Origin: Prevotella sp. P6B1
Lineage (GTDB): Bacteria > Bacteroidota > Bacteroidia > Bacteroidales > Bacteroidaceae
DNA: 64,000 nucleotides
Assembly: GCF_000702825.1 (NCBI RefSeq)
Contig: NZ_JNKF01000010.1
Coordinates: forward strand, 62,001 to 126,000
Direction of reading: 5' to 3'
Both the position numbers and the translations under genes were made by a program. How positions within the stretch are numbered: position 1 is the first letter of the stretch; each line of letters begins with the position of its first letter. Positions 62,756 to 64,000 of the stretch are shown piece by piece. Under the pieces are notes generated by a model, which did no database searches, had not been told where the DNA came from, and saw only the letters and a list, made by a program, of their open reading frames with translations.

Positions 62756-63846
62756 TTAAACAACTGAAATCCTTTACCATCAACATGATTGCAGGAGCCA
62801 ATGTAGCTACTGTCTTGTTGATGATAATGGCTGGATATGCCGATCGTATCAATCCTGTGGAACATCCGATGCTATCGTGCATCGGCATGATCTTTCCTGG
62901 GTTTCTGATTGCCAACATGCTATTCCTGTTCTTCTGGCTGACCTTCAAGTGGAAGAAAGCATGGATTCCTATTGTGGGATACATCATTGTTTATGCCCCA
63001 ATAACGCTCTACATGCCCTTACATACAACACAGACAGCCCCCGACGGGTGTATCAAGGTGATTTCCTACAACGTCTGTCAGTATGCTGGCAACAACAAGT
63101 ACGAGCAAGGCTTTGAGAAGATTTACGGATATCTGAAGGAACAGGATGCCGATATAGTTTGCCTACAGGAGGATGTTGACACTTGGCGCAGATACGTCAA
63201 GCAATGGTACGAAAAAATATACCCTTACAACGACACCACCATCTTCAACCCCAACGGCGTATGCAGAAATGGAGTTGGTATACATACCAGATATCCCATT
63301 ATCAAGAAGGAACGCATAGACTATGAGTCATCAGCAAATGGTTCCGTAGCCTATTTCCTGAAAGTAAATAGCGATACCATATTAGTCATCAACAACCATC
63401 TGGAGGGCACTCATCTTTCCACAGAAGACCGTGAGAAATACAAGCAGATGATTAGCGGAAACATGGAGAAAGACACAGCTAAGGCCGAAACCCTGTTTCT
63501 TATAGAGAAACTAGGCAAATACGCTGCGAAACGTGCCCCTGAGGCCGAGGCAGTACATGCATACATCGAAGCCCATCGCCAATACCCGATCATCGTGTGT
63601 GGCGACTTCAACGACAACCCTATTTCCTACTCTCGCCGCACCATTGCACAAGGGTTAACAGACTGCTACCAAACGACAGGAAGAGGTATCGGTTTGTCAT
63701 ATAATCAGAAAGGATTTTTCGTACGAATCGACCACATCTTAGTGTCAGATCACTTTGGTCCATACAACTGCCATATTGATAGTAAAATGGACGCAAGCGA
63801 CCATTATCCTATCATCTGCGCCTTAAAAATGGAAGGTAATCCCTAA
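62752..63846 (+). CDS. Membrane-anchored endonuclease/exonuclease/phosphatase-family hydrolase
   Basis: The protein is 364 aa. Three N-terminal hydrophobic helices (to about 95) anchor an EEP domain: SYNVCQYAG, CLQEDVDTW (metal Glu), CGDFNDNP and DHYPII (catalytic His). The EEP family includes nucleases and phosphodiesterases of lipids; with a membrane anchor, the domain probably acts in the periplasm. Coupled to the rhomboid gene by a 4-bp overlap. Confidence 0.86.
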   Translation: MIKQLKSFTINMIAGANVATVLLMIMAGYADRINPVEHPMLSCIGMIFPGFLIANMLFLFFWLTFKWKKAWIPIVGYIIVYAPITLYMPLHTTQTAPDGCIKVISYNVCQYAGNNKYEQGFEKIYGYLKEQDADIVCLQEDVDTWRRYVKQWYEKIYPYNDTTIFNPNGVCRNGVGIHTRYPIIKKERIDYESSANGSVAYFLKVNSDTILVINNHLEGTHLSTEDREKYKQMISGNMEKDTAKAETLFLIEKLGKYAAKRAPEAEAVHAYIEAHRQYPIIVCGDFNDNPISYSRRTIAQGLTDCYQTTGRGIGLSYNQKGFFVRIDHILVSDHFGPYNCHIDSKMDASDHYPIICALKMEGNP

Positions 63847-63895
63847 AAATGAGTGATTTTTTGCCAATAAATTTTTCCTTGTGTAAAAAAATGCC

Positions 63896-63903
63896 TATAT
63901 TTG
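63896..63903 (+). promoter_or_regulatory. secDF promoter -7 element
   Basis: TATATTTG followed by GCACGC, 57 bp before the start codon. Confidence 0.65.
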
Positions 63904-63960
63904 CACGCTATTTTATACGCGAACAGAAAATAATATAAATATATAATAATTAAAAACAAA

Positions 63961-64000
63961 ATGCAAAACAAAGGAATTGTAAAATTTATCGCAGTGCTTC
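63961..64000 (+). CDS. secDF: Protein translocase SecDF, first 13 codons only
   Basis: The frame opens MQNKGIVKFIAVL, which closely resembles the start of Bacteroidales fused SecDF (MQNKG-x-VK-x-x-AVLL). The window ends here, so identity rests on this short match and the promoter upstream. Confidence 0.6.
   Translation, partial: MQNKGIVKFIAVL

Overview
This window comes from a Bacteroidales genome, most likely Prevotella or a close relative. Supporting evidence: SusC/SusD pairs, Bacteroidetes-type promoters (TTTG, about 20 bp, TAnnTTTG), PorG/OmpH/DUF4271-type genes, a gamma-alpha fused 2-oxoacid:ferredoxin oxidoreductase, ATP-type PEP carboxykinase, and a uppS-bamA-ompH-murI cluster. No insertion sequence, prophage, rRNA or CRISPR array was seen. 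Species assignment is inference.

Layout. 1-2 kb: two tandem secreted caspase-fold proteins (the first cut by the window edge), then murF and two lipoproteins of unknown function. 6.3-11.9 kb: tRNA-Pro(CGG), korAB, a DASS/SLC13 carboxylate transporter and convergent upp. 12-25.8 kb: a complete fructan utilisation locus. It has a membrane-tethered regulator on the minus strand, an operon of SusC, SusD, a surface glycan-binding lipoprotein and a surface GH32, then a second operon of periplasmic GH32, an MFS sugar importer and a PfkB fructokinase. 26-35.4 kb: a second, smaller SusC/SusD locus with its own propeller-type regulator and a separately transcribed AXE1-type esterase. 35.7-45.5 kb: pckA, then an envelope cluster (DUF6242-like lipoprotein, PorG-like barrel, uppS, bamA, three ompH/skp paralogues, murI). 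45.6-49.6 kb: a PD40 propeller protein, a secreted leucine-rich-repeat/caspase protein and xerD. 49.7-64 kb: housekeeping genes (aroQ, O-methyltransferase, rbfA, lolC/E-like permease, M16 protease, metK, DUF4271, hemD, rnpA, yidD, tyrS, tRNA-Gln, SDR, HU, rhomboid, EEP hydrolase) and the first 13 codons of secDF.

How the fructan genes work together (mainly inference from the Bacteroides thetaiotaomicron levan/inulin paradigm): the surface GH32 and the glycan-binding lipoprotein capture and cut fructan, SusC/SusD import oligosaccharides, the periplasmic GH32 releases fructose, the MFS protein imports it, and the PfkB kinase phosphorylates it.

The most interesting points are regulatory. Both sugar loci are served by regulators that look like hybrid two-component systems with the histidine kinase and receiver removed: a periplasmic sensor is joined through one membrane segment directly to an AraC DNA-binding domain. 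The two fructan operon promoters share an operator layout in identical register: CGTTCA, then TGAA(A/C)(C/G) half-sites at +28 and +49, and the -7 box at +86. The 21-bp spacing between the two direct half-sites is typical of AraC-type sites. The second theme is a set of three secreted caspase-fold proteins with different N-terminal modules (Sel1 repeats, leucine-rich repeats, one unknown) and a shared C-terminal W-x-x-L-x-L-K ending.
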